Source: Cellvibrionaceae bacterium (lineage in GTDB: Bacteria; Pseudomonadota; Gammaproteobacteria; Pseudomonadales; Cellvibrionaceae). From it: a stretch of 5,672 nucleotides of DNA. The DNA lies in NCBI GenBank assembly GCA_030597965.1, contig JAUVQU010000155.1, positions 1-5,672 on the forward strand, given 5' to 3'. Both the position numbers and the translations under genes were made by a program. Shown piece after piece: positions 1 through 5,539 of the stretch. Position 1 is the stretch's first letter. Each line of letters begins with the position of its first letter. The notes below the pieces were generated by a model that saw only the letters and a list, made by a program, of their open reading frames with translations, was not told the origin of the DNA and ran no database searches.

Positions 1-458
1 AGTAATACGGGTGAACCGTAAACATTATCTACCGGCACATCAAAGAAGCCCTGAATCTGCTCTGCGTGTAAATCAACCGTCAGTACGCGATCTACTCCAA
101 CGCCAACCATCATGTCGGCAACCACTTTAGCGGTGATTGGTACGCGAGCTGAGCGAACACGACGATCTTGGCGGGCATAACCGAAGTAAGGTACCACAGC
201 GGTTATGCGGCCTGCTGATGCGCGACGAAGGGCGTCGATCATAACGATCAGCTCAATGAGGTTGTCATTGGTGGGAGCGCAAGTCGGTTGCAGTACGAAC
301 ACGTCACGGCCACGAACATTCTCGTTCAGCTCTACGGTGACTTCGCCATCAGAAAACTTACCGACAGTTGCATCGCCCATGGGTAATCCAAGACGATCGA
401 CAATATCTTTAGCCAATTTAGGGTTGGCATTCCCGGTAAAGACCATTAAGTCAGCCAC
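1..458 (-). CDS. prs: Ribose-phosphate pyrophosphokinase (PRPP synthase), N-terminal part, cut by window edge
   Basis: Cytoplasmic enzyme that transfers pyrophosphate from ATP to ribose 5-phosphate, giving PRPP for purine, pyrimidine, histidine, tryptophan and NAD synthesis. Only the first 152 residues are present, about half of the usual ~315. The reading frame is open to the window edge. Visible motifs are FSDGE (35-39), NENVRG (45-50), CAPTNDNL (60-67), the ATP-binding and flexible-loop segment ARQDRRVRSARVPI (95-108), and the PRPP synthase signature beginning DLHAEQIQGFF (129-139), with the metal and ATP-binding His131. The start is taken as GTG at 458-456. It gives the same N-terminal length as E. 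coli Prs (GNA at residues 9-11) and has AAAGG 8 nt upstream. The in-frame ATG at 446-444 is too far from that site. The gene is separated from tRNA-Gln upstream by a terminator, so it probably has its own promoter. Identity is very secure. Confidence 0.97.
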   Translation of the reverse strand, partial: MADLMVFTGNANPKLAKDIVDRLGLPMGDATVGKFSDGEVTVELNENVRGRDVFVLQPTCAPTNDNLIELIVMIDALRRASAGRITAVVPYFGYARQDRRVRSARVPITAKVVADMMVGVGVDRVLTVDLHAEQIQGFFDVPVDNVYGSPVL

Positions 459-466
459 GAAGGGTA

Positions 467-471
467 CCTTT
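467..471 (-). promoter_or_regulatory. Ribosome binding site of prs
   Basis: On the minus strand AAAGG lies 8 nt before the GTG at 458. This decides the start in favour of GTG over the ATG four codons later. The AAGG core can pair with CCTT three nucleotides downstream (AAGG-TAC-CCTT), a small hairpin that might weaken initiation. It is only 4 bp, so I do not claim regulation. Confidence 0.7.
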
Positions 472-504
472 CTGTGCTCTGATGGTGGTTAATTAGGGGC
501 GCAG

Positions 505-510
505 ATTGTA
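505..510 (-). promoter_or_regulatory. Probable -10 box of a prs promoter
   Basis: TACAAT on the minus strand matches the sigma70 -10 consensus at 5 of 6 positions. It lies 46 bp upstream of the prs start and would give a leader of about 40 nt. No convincing -35 hexamer is seen at 16-18 bp. A promoter is expected here because a terminator isolates prs from the upstream genes. The exact box is an inference. Confidence 0.45.
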
Positions 511-558
511 CACCATCTTCTGTGAAAAGTGCGCTAGAAATGTGTGGCTGGATGTTTT

Positions 559-579
559 TTTCACGTTTTTTGAGTGAAA
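559..579. repeat. Inverted repeat TTTCAC-N9-GTGAAA upstream of prs
   Basis: A perfect 6-bp dyad: TTTCAC at 559-564 and GTGAAA at 574-579. A further GTGAAA lies at 522-527. It sits about 50-70 bp upstream of the candidate prs -10 box, where an activator or repressor could bind. Flanking T runs mean that part of the similarity may be composition. No known operator is recognised. The rest of the 459-640 spacer shows nothing I can name. Confidence 0.3.
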
Positions 580-640
580 TGTGTTCTTGAGGCTGTGGTG
601 TTGGTCGAATTCATTCGGCCGGGGTTCTCACTCTGGCTCA

Positions 641-673
641 CAAATAAAAAACCCCGCCAAAAGGCAGGGTTTT
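641..673 (-). terminator. Intrinsic terminator after tRNA-Gln
   Basis: Read on the minus strand, an 11-bp stem with arms at 673-663 and 658-648 contains a GC-rich core (CCCTGCC / GGCGGGG), closes a TTTT loop and runs into a T-rich tract (TTTTTTATTTG, 651-641). One internal pair is G-U in the minus-strand RNA but would be C-A on the plus strand. The hairpin is therefore built for minus-strand transcripts. It lies 5 bp after the tRNA-Gln CCA end and should end the TPR gene-lolB-ispE-tRNA transcript before prs. Confidence 0.9.
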
Positions 674-678
674 AAATA

Positions 679-753
679 TGGCTGGGGTGGAAGGATTCGA
701 ACCTACGCATGACGGGATCAAAACCCGCTGCCTTACCGCTTGGCTACACCCCA
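679..753 (-). tRNA. tRNA-Gln (anticodon TTG)
   Basis: A 75-nt cloverleaf with encoded CCA. The acceptor stem TGGGGTG/CACCCCA is fully paired, with the weak U1-A72 pair and G73 typical of bacterial tRNA-Gln. The D arm is GCC-N9-GGC. The anticodon loop TTTTGAT gives anticodon TTG at 721-719, which reads CAA and, by wobble, CAG. The T loop is TTCGAAT. The T stem is GTAGG/CCTTC, so its second pair is U-U (positions 705 and 691), and the anticodon stem has an outer G-U pair. The gene starts 4 bp after the ispE stop with no room for a separate promoter between them. It is probably processed from the mRNA by RNase P and 3' nucleases. Confidence 0.98.
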
Positions 754-757
754 ATAA

Positions 758-1603
758 TTACTTACCGAATAGCTCTCTGTGACAAATTGAGCGGTTATTA
801 CCCGAAGCTACAAAGCCGTTTAGATGGTCTGGTAATTGTTTCAAAACATCATTTGCTTCTGCTTCGGAATCAAACGCTGCAAATACACAAGCACCTGTTC
901 CGGTCATCTGAGCATCACCATACTGGCTAAGCCAGTTCAGTGCTTCATTTACCTCTGGAAAAAGGGTTCTAACCAGTGGTTGGCAGTCGTTCTTTCTGCC
1001 CTGCTCAAGAATGGCCGCAACTTTAATGATCGGAGTGTCCCTTGTCAAATCTTTGTGACAAAAAATATCAGCTGTTGAGACATGACAATTGGGTGCCAGC
1101 ACCAGATACCAGCGAGAAGGCAGCTCAATGGGCGTCAATTTTTCGCCAATACCTTCAGCAAAGGCAGTATCCCCCTTAATAAATACGGGTACATCGGCGC
1201 CAAGTTTCCTGCCCAGTTGGGCGAGTTCATCCAGGTTAAGCTGAGTCCCCCAAAGTTGATTCAGTGCCAGTAACGTGGTGGCGGCATTGCTGCTGCCGCC
1301 GCCAATGCCACCGCCCATAGGCAGATTTTTGGTGATGTGGATGGATGCACCCTGGTTGGTGTGGGTGGTCGCTTGCAGTAATTTTGCTGCACGTACGATG
1401 AGGTTATCTTCATGGGGAATGCCGGGCATTACTGGCGTTAACTCAATATTCCGGTCTTGGCCTGGGGAAAAAGTCATTGTGTCCCCGTAATCCAGCATCT
1501 GAAATAAAGTTTGCAGGTTGTGGTAGCCGTCTTTTCTGCGGCCGGTGATGTGCAAAAATAAATTGAGCTTGGCGGGAGAGGTGAGGGTTAAGGTGTTGCT
1601 CAC
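758..1603 (-). CDS. ispE: 4-diphosphocytidyl-2-C-methyl-D-erythritol kinase
   Basis: Cytoplasmic GHMP-family kinase of the MEP isoprenoid pathway. It phosphorylates the 2-hydroxyl of CDP-methylerythritol using ATP. With 281 residues it is close to E. coli IspE (283). In this numbering the N-terminal SPAKLNLFLHITG block carries catalytic Lys12. The glycine-rich ATP loop PMGGGIGGGSSNAAT is at 95-109, catalytic Asp137 lies in LGADVPVF, and the C-terminal GHMP motif MTGTGACVF is at 233-241. Start choice: GTG at 1603 overlaps the lolB stop as GTGA and has GGA 7 nt upstream. An in-frame GTG at 1615 would add four residues but lacks a spaced Shine-Dalgarno sequence. The gene overlaps lolB by 4 bp and is followed after 4 bp by tRNA-Gln, which suggests translational coupling and one transcript. 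No missing key residue is seen. Confidence 0.97.
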   Translation of the reverse strand: MSNTLTLTSPAKLNLFLHITGRRKDGYHNLQTLFQMLDYGDTMTFSPGQDRNIELTPVMPGIPHEDNLIVRAAKLLQATTHTNQGASIHITKNLPMGGGIGGGSSNAATTLLALNQLWGTQLNLDELAQLGRKLGADVPVFIKGDTAFAEGIGEKLTPIELPSRWYLVLAPNCHVSTADIFCHKDLTRDTPIIKVAAILEQGRKNDCQPLVRTLFPEVNEALNWLSQYGDAQMTGTGACVFAAFDSEAEANDVLKQLPDHLNGFVASGNNRSICHRELFGK

Positions 1604-2226
1604 TGTAAATTCCACTCTTTAATAATCAGTGTGAGTTTTAAATCGCCTTGCTGCGCCGTGAGCTTGCCCGGTAAAAACCAGGAGCCTATATTTTGATAGC
1701 GCTCGAAATTAAGCGTCCAACCCTGTTGTTGAAGGGCGATCAGTTCGCCATCAACACCGTGCTGTTTAGTAATGACAGGGCTGTTGGGGCTGGAGATACC
1801 TCTTACCCAGTAGTGGAGCTCGCTAATAGGCAGCGACCAGCCTAAATTATTCTGCATTAGCGCTTCAGGTGTGGAGGCCGATAGGGCTGCCTGGTTGCCG
1901 CGGGTTAAAGTGACTTGACCGTTTTCTCCGCGAATCCAAGTGCTGCCTTGCCCTAGCGGCCCGCTAAGATAGATCGAATAACGCTCTGGGTACTGCTGCC
2001 AGTTAATGCTGGCGCTGATGGCATCGTCGGGTACGCGCACACCTATTTTCCCCTTTACCTGCCAGCTTTGAATGCTGCGCAGGGTTTGCTCATAGGCTTC
2101 CCAGTTGAGCAGTGGCGGCGCTGTAGGAACTTTAGTATCTGGTTGGTATTCCGGTTGTAGGCTGGCACAGCCAGCGAGCAGCGTTATTAGCAGTATAGGC
2201 ACCAAGAAAGACGGAGCAGATTTCAT
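1600..2226 (-). CDS. lolB: Outer-membrane lipoprotein receptor LolB
   Basis: LolB receives lipoproteins from the periplasmic carrier LolA and inserts them in the inner leaflet of the outer membrane. The protein has 208 residues, near E. coli LolB (207). A lipoprotein signal peptide ends in a lipobox LLAGC with Cys20. The +2 residue is Ala, so no Asp inner-membrane retention signal is present. The mature part shows the family pattern SWQVKGKIGVRV (53-64), SASINWQQ (71-78), and YLSGPLGQG (86-94) with Leu91 in the PLG loop. I infer that this corresponds to the exposed Leu needed for insertion in E. coli. The ending KLTLIIKEWNL resembles the E. coli end. The start is ATG with AGAG (2234-2237) 7 nt upstream, inside the last codons of the TPR gene. 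It starts 4 bp after the TPR gene and overlaps ispE by 4 bp, indicating an operon. Confidence 0.95.
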   Translation of the reverse strand: MKSAPSFLVPILLITLLAGCASLQPEYQPDTKVPTAPPLLNWEAYEQTLRSIQSWQVKGKIGVRVPDDAISASINWQQYPERYSIYLSGPLGQGSTWIRGENGQVTLTRGNQAALSASTPEALMQNNLGWSLPISELHYWVRGISSPNSPVITKQHGVDGELIALQQQGWTLNFERYQNIGSWFLPGKLTAQQGDLKLTLIIKEWNLQ

Positions 2227-2230
2227 GAAT

Positions 2231-3946
2231 TTACTCTGATGGCGTAGGGTTTAGGCGTTGCATGACTTCTGTAATGATACTGCTCTCAGGTGTTAATTCT
2301 AACCCTTGCTGCCACACGTTAACGGCTTCTTGTTGTTGGCCGTTAACCCACAATACTTCACCCAGATGGGCAGCGATTTCATGATCTGGAAAGCTGCTCA
2401 TCGCTTTGCGTAGACTGATAAGAGCTTCGTTTAAGTTGCCCATGCGGTACTGAACCCAGCCCATACTATCGAGAATCGCTGGGTCATCCGGGCTGACCGC
2501 TAAGGCCTGAGTGATTAATTTATAGGCTTCGTCTATGCGCAAATTGCGATTGGCTAAGGAGTAGCCCAGAGCATTTAGTGCACTGGCATTGCTCGGTTCA
2601 TAGGTGAGTATTGCCCGTAAATCACTTTCTAATTGCGACATTTTATTGAGTTGTTCACTGACCATGGCGCGGCTGTACAGTAATTGTGTGCTGGCAGGGA
2701 ACTGATTCAAGGCTTTGGTCAGTATGTCGGCCGTGGTGCTGGTATGTCCGTGTGTATTCAGAATATCTGCTTCTATTAAGAAAAGCTGTTCCGCTTGACT
2801 GGGAAATCGGGTTCTTTGCTTGTTGAGGCGCTGGTGCAGCGTATCCAGTTGGTTGGTGCGGGCGAGAATGTCACTGCTCTGAACGATGGCCGGCAATAGC
2901 ATTGGGCTTGGTTCTACTTGATCAAAATGCTTAACCGCTTGTTTGAGCTGCCCTTTTTCCTCCAGTATTTTACCTAGGTGGTAGTGTGCAGAGCTGAGAT
3001 GTTCCTCATGTTCTAGCAGTTGATTAAAGTGCTTTTCTGCGTCATCCAGTAAGCCGCGTTCATTGGCAATGAGAGCCAGAGAATAGATCAGGTCGCCATC
3101 TTCTGGAGATTGATCTGCCAGTATGTTGAATTGTTTCTGGGCGGTGACGAGATCGCTTTGTGTTAATAGCTTTGCGTATTGCAGGCGCAGGCGTTTGTCT
3201 GCGGGATGCTGTATCACCGCTTGCCCAAGGTGCGCTATGGCTTCATTGGTCCTTTCTAGCTGAGCCAGGAGTTTTGCTTCCAGTATGATTGCCGGAATTT
3301 TATTGGGATCTGTCTTCAGTGCGCGTTGTGTAATGCCTAATGCATTTGATGACTGATTCTGCTGTTGATAAAGCAGGCCCAGCGCAATCATTAAGTCTGA
3401 TTGGTTTGGGTGGCTTAGTAGTAATACCTCACATTGTTCTATCAGTGGCTGACGCTCGGCTTCGTTGAGCTTGGCGGCGTGTACTGCCAAGGCGGGTATT
3501 AATTGGGCGCTGTCACTCGTTAATAGCGCTTCAATATGTTCAAAAGCATTGGGGATGTTTCCCGATTGAGCTTGTTGGGTTGCGGCGATGAAATGTGCTT
3601 CTTGGTTGTCTGGATCCAATTCGAGCCACAGGGATACATTGTCCAATATGGTGTCATTGGCGTTGAGATAGCGGGCAACGTGCGTAGCGCGCTCGGCAAC
3701 ACCTGCATCCCGTGTCTTGTGTGCCTGTTGAGTGTAGTTGCTGAGGGCAACGTCGTAGTGTTCACGCGACCCCGCTATTTCGGCCACTAATAGCGCGTAA
3801 AGCGTTTCAATGGAAAAGGGCTGAAGCGGCTCTTCTTTCGCTTTTGGGGGAGATAAGTCTCGATCGGCAAGCGGCGGATTTTGAGCGCAGCCCTGTAGTA
3901 GTAATAAGCCGATGAAGGCAAAAATAAGTAAAGCGCGTTGTGTCAT
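2231..3946 (-). CDS. TPR-repeat outer-membrane lipoprotein (function unknown)
   Basis: A 571-residue protein with a lipoprotein signal: a short basic N-terminus (MTQR), a hydrophobic stretch and lipobox LLQGC with Cys20. Ala at +2 suggests outer-membrane sorting. A Pro-rich linker (about 23-43) is followed by helical TPR repeats to the C-terminus. The clearest units lie at about 183-216, 286-312, 319-343, 454-485, 488-520 and 526-553, with typical spacing such as ALGLLYQQ, HYHLGKILEEKGQ and DSMGWVQYRMGNLNEAL. No catalytic domain is seen, so a scaffold or assembly role is likely but unproven. It resembles the TPR protein found beside lolB in Pseudomonas. Start choice: ATG at 3946 places the signal peptide correctly. 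An in-frame ATG at 4033 would add 29 basic residues ahead of it. Neither start has a Shine-Dalgarno sequence. It is first in the operon with lolB and ispE. Confidence 0.85.
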   Translation of the reverse strand: MTQRALLIFAFIGLLLLQGCAQNPPLADRDLSPPKAKEEPLQPFSIETLYALLVAEIAGSREHYDVALSNYTQQAHKTRDAGVAERATHVARYLNANDTILDNVSLWLELDPDNQEAHFIAATQQAQSGNIPNAFEHIEALLTSDSAQLIPALAVHAAKLNEAERQPLIEQCEVLLLSHPNQSDLMIALGLLYQQQNQSSNALGITQRALKTDPNKIPAIILEAKLLAQLERTNEAIAHLGQAVIQHPADKRLRLQYAKLLTQSDLVTAQKQFNILADQSPEDGDLIYSLALIANERGLLDDAEKHFNQLLEHEEHLSSAHYHLGKILEEKGQLKQAVKHFDQVEPSPMLLPAIVQSSDILARTNQLDTLHQRLNKQRTRFPSQAEQLFLIEADILNTHGHTSTTADILTKALNQFPASTQLLYSRAMVSEQLNKMSQLESDLRAILTYEPSNASALNALGYSLANRNLRIDEAYKLITQALAVSPDDPAILDSMGWVQYRMGNLNEALISLRKAMSSFPDHEIAAHLGEVLWVNGQQQEAVNVWQQGLELTPESSIITEVMQRLNPTPSE

Positions 3947-3978
3947 GGAGTTATCACGTTTGAATGTTCGTAGTATCC

Positions 3979-4042
3979 GACAGCGAAAAGCTGTCTTTAG
4001 TGCCCTAAAGAATAGTGTTTTAAAACCTAGCATTTAGATGCT
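3979..4042 (-). promoter_or_regulatory. Leader of the TPR gene with four consecutive inverted repeats
   Basis: Four perfect dyads occur in 64 bp. They are AGCAT-N4-ATGCT (4029-4042), GTTTTAAAAC (4017-4026), CTTTAG-N4-CTAAAG (3995-4010) and GACAGC-N5-GCTGTC (3979-3995). The last two share one base. All lie downstream of the predicted promoter and upstream of the ATG at 3946, so they would be in the 5' leader of the mRNA. Three can form short RNA hairpins, while GTTTTAAAAC has no loop and is a DNA palindrome. No riboswitch family or terminator U-tract is recognised. The pairing is directly visible; any regulatory function is inference. Confidence 0.4.
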
Positions 4043-4066
4043 TATCTTATCGGTGTGTGGCGGCAG

Positions 4067-4094
4067 AGTATAGGTTGACCGAAAGTCATGTAAA
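4067..4094 (-). promoter_or_regulatory. Sigma70-type promoter of the TPR gene-lolB-ispE-tRNA operon
   Basis: On the minus strand TTTACA (4094-4089) and TATACT (4072-4067) each match consensus at 5 of 6 positions, with 16 bp between them. Transcription would start near 4060. That leaves a leader of about 115 nt to the preferred ATG at 3946. It is the best promoter match noticed in the window and faces the first gene of the minus-strand operon. The spacer itself contains a TGAC/GTCA dyad. Confidence 0.6.
4076..4088. repeat. TGAC-N5-GTCA dyad within a promoter spacer
   Basis: A perfect 4-bp inverted repeat, TGAC at 4076-4079 and GTCA at 4085-4088. It lies entirely between the -35 and -10 boxes of the minus-strand promoter, a typical place for a repressor site. 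It resembles the dyad at 4190-4203. No known regulator is assigned. Confidence 0.3.
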
Positions 4095-4148
4095 ATAGGC
4101 CGCAAAACATCATGGTCTCTGGTGAATGTCATCATAGGTGCAAAAAAG

Positions 4149-4157
4149 TGATATAGA
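4149..4157 (+). promoter_or_regulatory. Weak candidate extended -10 for hemA
   Basis: TGATATAGA on the plus strand has the TG-N extension followed by TATAGA, which matches 4 of 6 consensus positions. There is no good -35 hexamer. It lies 66 bp before the hemA ATG. A hemA promoter must lie in this divergent region, since the gene upstream points the other way, but this particular site is only a guess. Confidence 0.25.
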
Positions 4158-4189
4158 GCTTGCTTGCTTGCCGAGATAACCGGAAAATC

Positions 4190-4203
4190 TGACCTTTTGG
4201 TCA
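4190..4203. repeat. TGACC-N4-GGTCA dyad before hemA
   Basis: A perfect 5-bp inverted repeat with a TTTT centre, ending 19 bp before the hemA ATG. In the hemA mRNA it could form a small hairpin. In DNA it could be an operator, as it shares TGAC/GTCA ends with the dyad at 4076-4088. There is no T-tract after it, so it is not an intrinsic terminator. Confidence 0.35.
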
Positions 4204-4222
4204 CCCCAATCTAGTTAATTTT

Positions 4223-5539
4223 ATGACGTTGCTCGCCTTTGGCATTAATCACAACACCGCCAGTCTTGATATTCGAGAGAGGGTGGCCTTTTCTCCGGAA
4301 TCTGTTACGCAGGCTCTGGGGAAGTTGTGTGCCCTACCGTTAGTGGATGAGGCAATCATCTTATCAACCTGCAACCGCACAGAAATCTATGCCCATGTTG
4401 CTGGTGAGACAGTTGCTGGTGAGGTAGATATGGCGGCCCGGCAAATTCAGCAATGGTTGGCCGAGCATCACCAATTGCCCGTCGTGGCATTGGATACCAG
4501 TCGCTATTGGCACGATGGCAAGCAGGCAGCTGAGCACATGATGCGAGTGGCTTGTGGTTTGGATTCTCTGGTCTTGGGTGAACCGCAAATTTTAGGTCAG
4601 GTTAAGTCAGCATACAGCGTTGCTTGCGATGCGGGGACTGTGGGACGTTATTTACACGACGTTTTCCAGCAAGTCTTTGCGGTTGCCAAGCGCGTGCGCA
4701 CTGAAACCGCTATCGGGGAAAACCCCGTTTCGGTGGCATATGCTGCGGTCAGTCTGGCTCGTCAAATTTTTTCTGATTTAAAACAGGATACGGCGCTGCT
4801 GATAGGTGCTGGTGAAACGATTGAGTTGGTAGCTCGTCATTTGCGTGAGCAGGGCATTGGTCAGATTATTGTCGCCAACCGCACATTAGAGCGCGCCGCC
4901 GAGTTAGCCGAGCGATTCTCGGCGGAAGCCATTTTATTGGCCGACATTCCAGAGCAGTTACACCGTGCCGATGTGGTGATTACCTCTACTGCCAGTCAGT
5001 TACCTCTACTGGGTAAGGGTGCCGTGGAATCGGCCTTAAAAAAACGTAAGCATCGCCCCATGTTCATGGTTGATATCGCCGTGCCGCGGGATATTGAGCC
5101 GGAGGTCGGCGAGTTAGATGATGTGTACCTCTACAGCGTTGATGATTTAAGTGAAGTCATTGACGAAAACCGTCGCTCCCGAGAGGGCGCCGCCCAAGAA
5201 GCGGATGGCATTATTGCGACGGGTGTTGAGCGGTATGTGCGCAGCCTGCGAGCTCTCGATTCTGTTGCAACCATTCGCGCTTATAGGGAACAGTCGGAAA
5301 ATATTAGAAATCAAGAGTTAGAAAAAGCGTTGCGTAATTTACAGTCGGGTGCAAGTCCTGAGCAGGCATTGAAACAATTGGCACGCGGGCTTACCAATAA
5401 GCTGATTCACGCTCCGACCACTCGCATTAAAGAGGCGGGAGCGGCCGGCGATAGTCAGTTAATGGATTTGTCACAAAAGCTGTTTGCGCTCAATCAATAT
5501 TCAAACTCAACGGGCTCAAATGATCCCGATCAGAGTTAA
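4223..5539 (+). CDS. hemA: Glutamyl-tRNA reductase
   Basis: Reduces the glutamyl group of Glu-tRNA(Glu) with NADPH to glutamate-1-semialdehyde, the first committed step of C5-pathway haem and tetrapyrrole synthesis. It is a cytoplasmic dimer. It has 438 residues against 418 in E. coli. The N-terminal catalytic domain carries STCNRTE (48-54) with nucleophile Cys50. His105 in EHMMRVACGLDSLVLGEPQI is equivalent to E. coli His99, shifted by six residues. The NADPH domain begins near LLIGAGETIELVARHL (192-207), with ANR (218-220), ITSTAS (253-258) and VDIAVPRDIEPEVG (283-296). The C-terminal dimerisation region follows from about 330 and includes LTNKLIHAPTT (390-400). Oddities are a 15-bp tandem duplication coding VAGET/VAGEV (59-68) and a polar tail after residue 422. 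The start matches the E. coli N-terminus, but no Shine-Dalgarno sequence precedes it. It probably forms an operon with prfA. Confidence 0.98.
   Translation: MTLLAFGINHNTASLDIRERVAFSPESVTQALGKLCALPLVDEAIILSTCNRTEIYAHVAGETVAGEVDMAARQIQQWLAEHHQLPVVALDTSRYWHDGKQAAEHMMRVACGLDSLVLGEPQILGQVKSAYSVACDAGTVGRYLHDVFQQVFAVAKRVRTETAIGENPVSVAYAAVSLARQIFSDLKQDTALLIGAGETIELVARHLREQGIGQIIVANRTLERAAELAERFSAEAILLADIPEQLHRADVVITSTASQLPLLGKGAVESALKKRKHRPMFMVDIAVPRDIEPEVGELDDVYLYSVDDLSEVIDENRRSREGAAQEADGIIATGVERYVRSLRALDSVATIRAYREQSENIRNQELEKALRNLQSGASPEQALKQLARGLTNKLIHAPTTRIKEAGAAGDSQLMDLSQKLFALNQYSNSTGSNDPDQS
4397..4423 (+). repeat. In-frame tandem duplication inside hemA
   Basis: The 12-mer GTTGCTGGTGAG occurs at 4397-4408 and again at 4412-4423, period 15 bp. 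It encodes VAGET then VAGEV. The local HemA sequence is about six residues longer than E. coli HemA between Cys50 and the next conserved His (recall-based comparison). This fits a recent slippage duplication in a tolerant loop. Confidence 0.6.

Noticed and set aside
205..492. Plus-strand open frame at the left end
   Set aside because: It is antisense to prs, whose minus-strand protein matches PRPP synthase along its whole visible length.
553..572. PurR-like operator upstream of prs (T runs around CACG)
   Set aside because: It does not fit the PurR consensus palindrome as I know it and is mainly two T runs.
679..753. tRNA-Gln as an integration site for a mobile element
   Set aside because: No integrase, no repeated tRNA 3' end and no foreign genes are visible; a terminator and prs follow directly.
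777..805. Possible promoter TTGTCA-17-AGTAAT on the minus strand just before tRNA-Gln
   Set aside because: Transcription would start at or inside the mature tRNA 5' end, leaving no leader for RNase P. The -10 match is also poor and the sequence is inside ispE.
709..1490. Plus-strand open frames across tRNA-Gln and ispE
   Set aside because: The minus strand codes for a complete IspE with all GHMP motifs and the tRNA; the plus-strand frames have no support.
3520..3790. Open frames on both strands within the TPR gene
   Set aside because: They are low-complexity shadows of the TPR coding frame, with no signal peptide or family resemblance of their own.
4190..4203. Attenuator or terminator hairpin before hemA
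   Set aside because: The stem is only 5 bp and no T-tract follows it.
4364..4588. Antisense open frame inside hemA
   Set aside because: It lies fully within a well-conserved gene and shows no recognisable protein family, so it is treated as a shadow.
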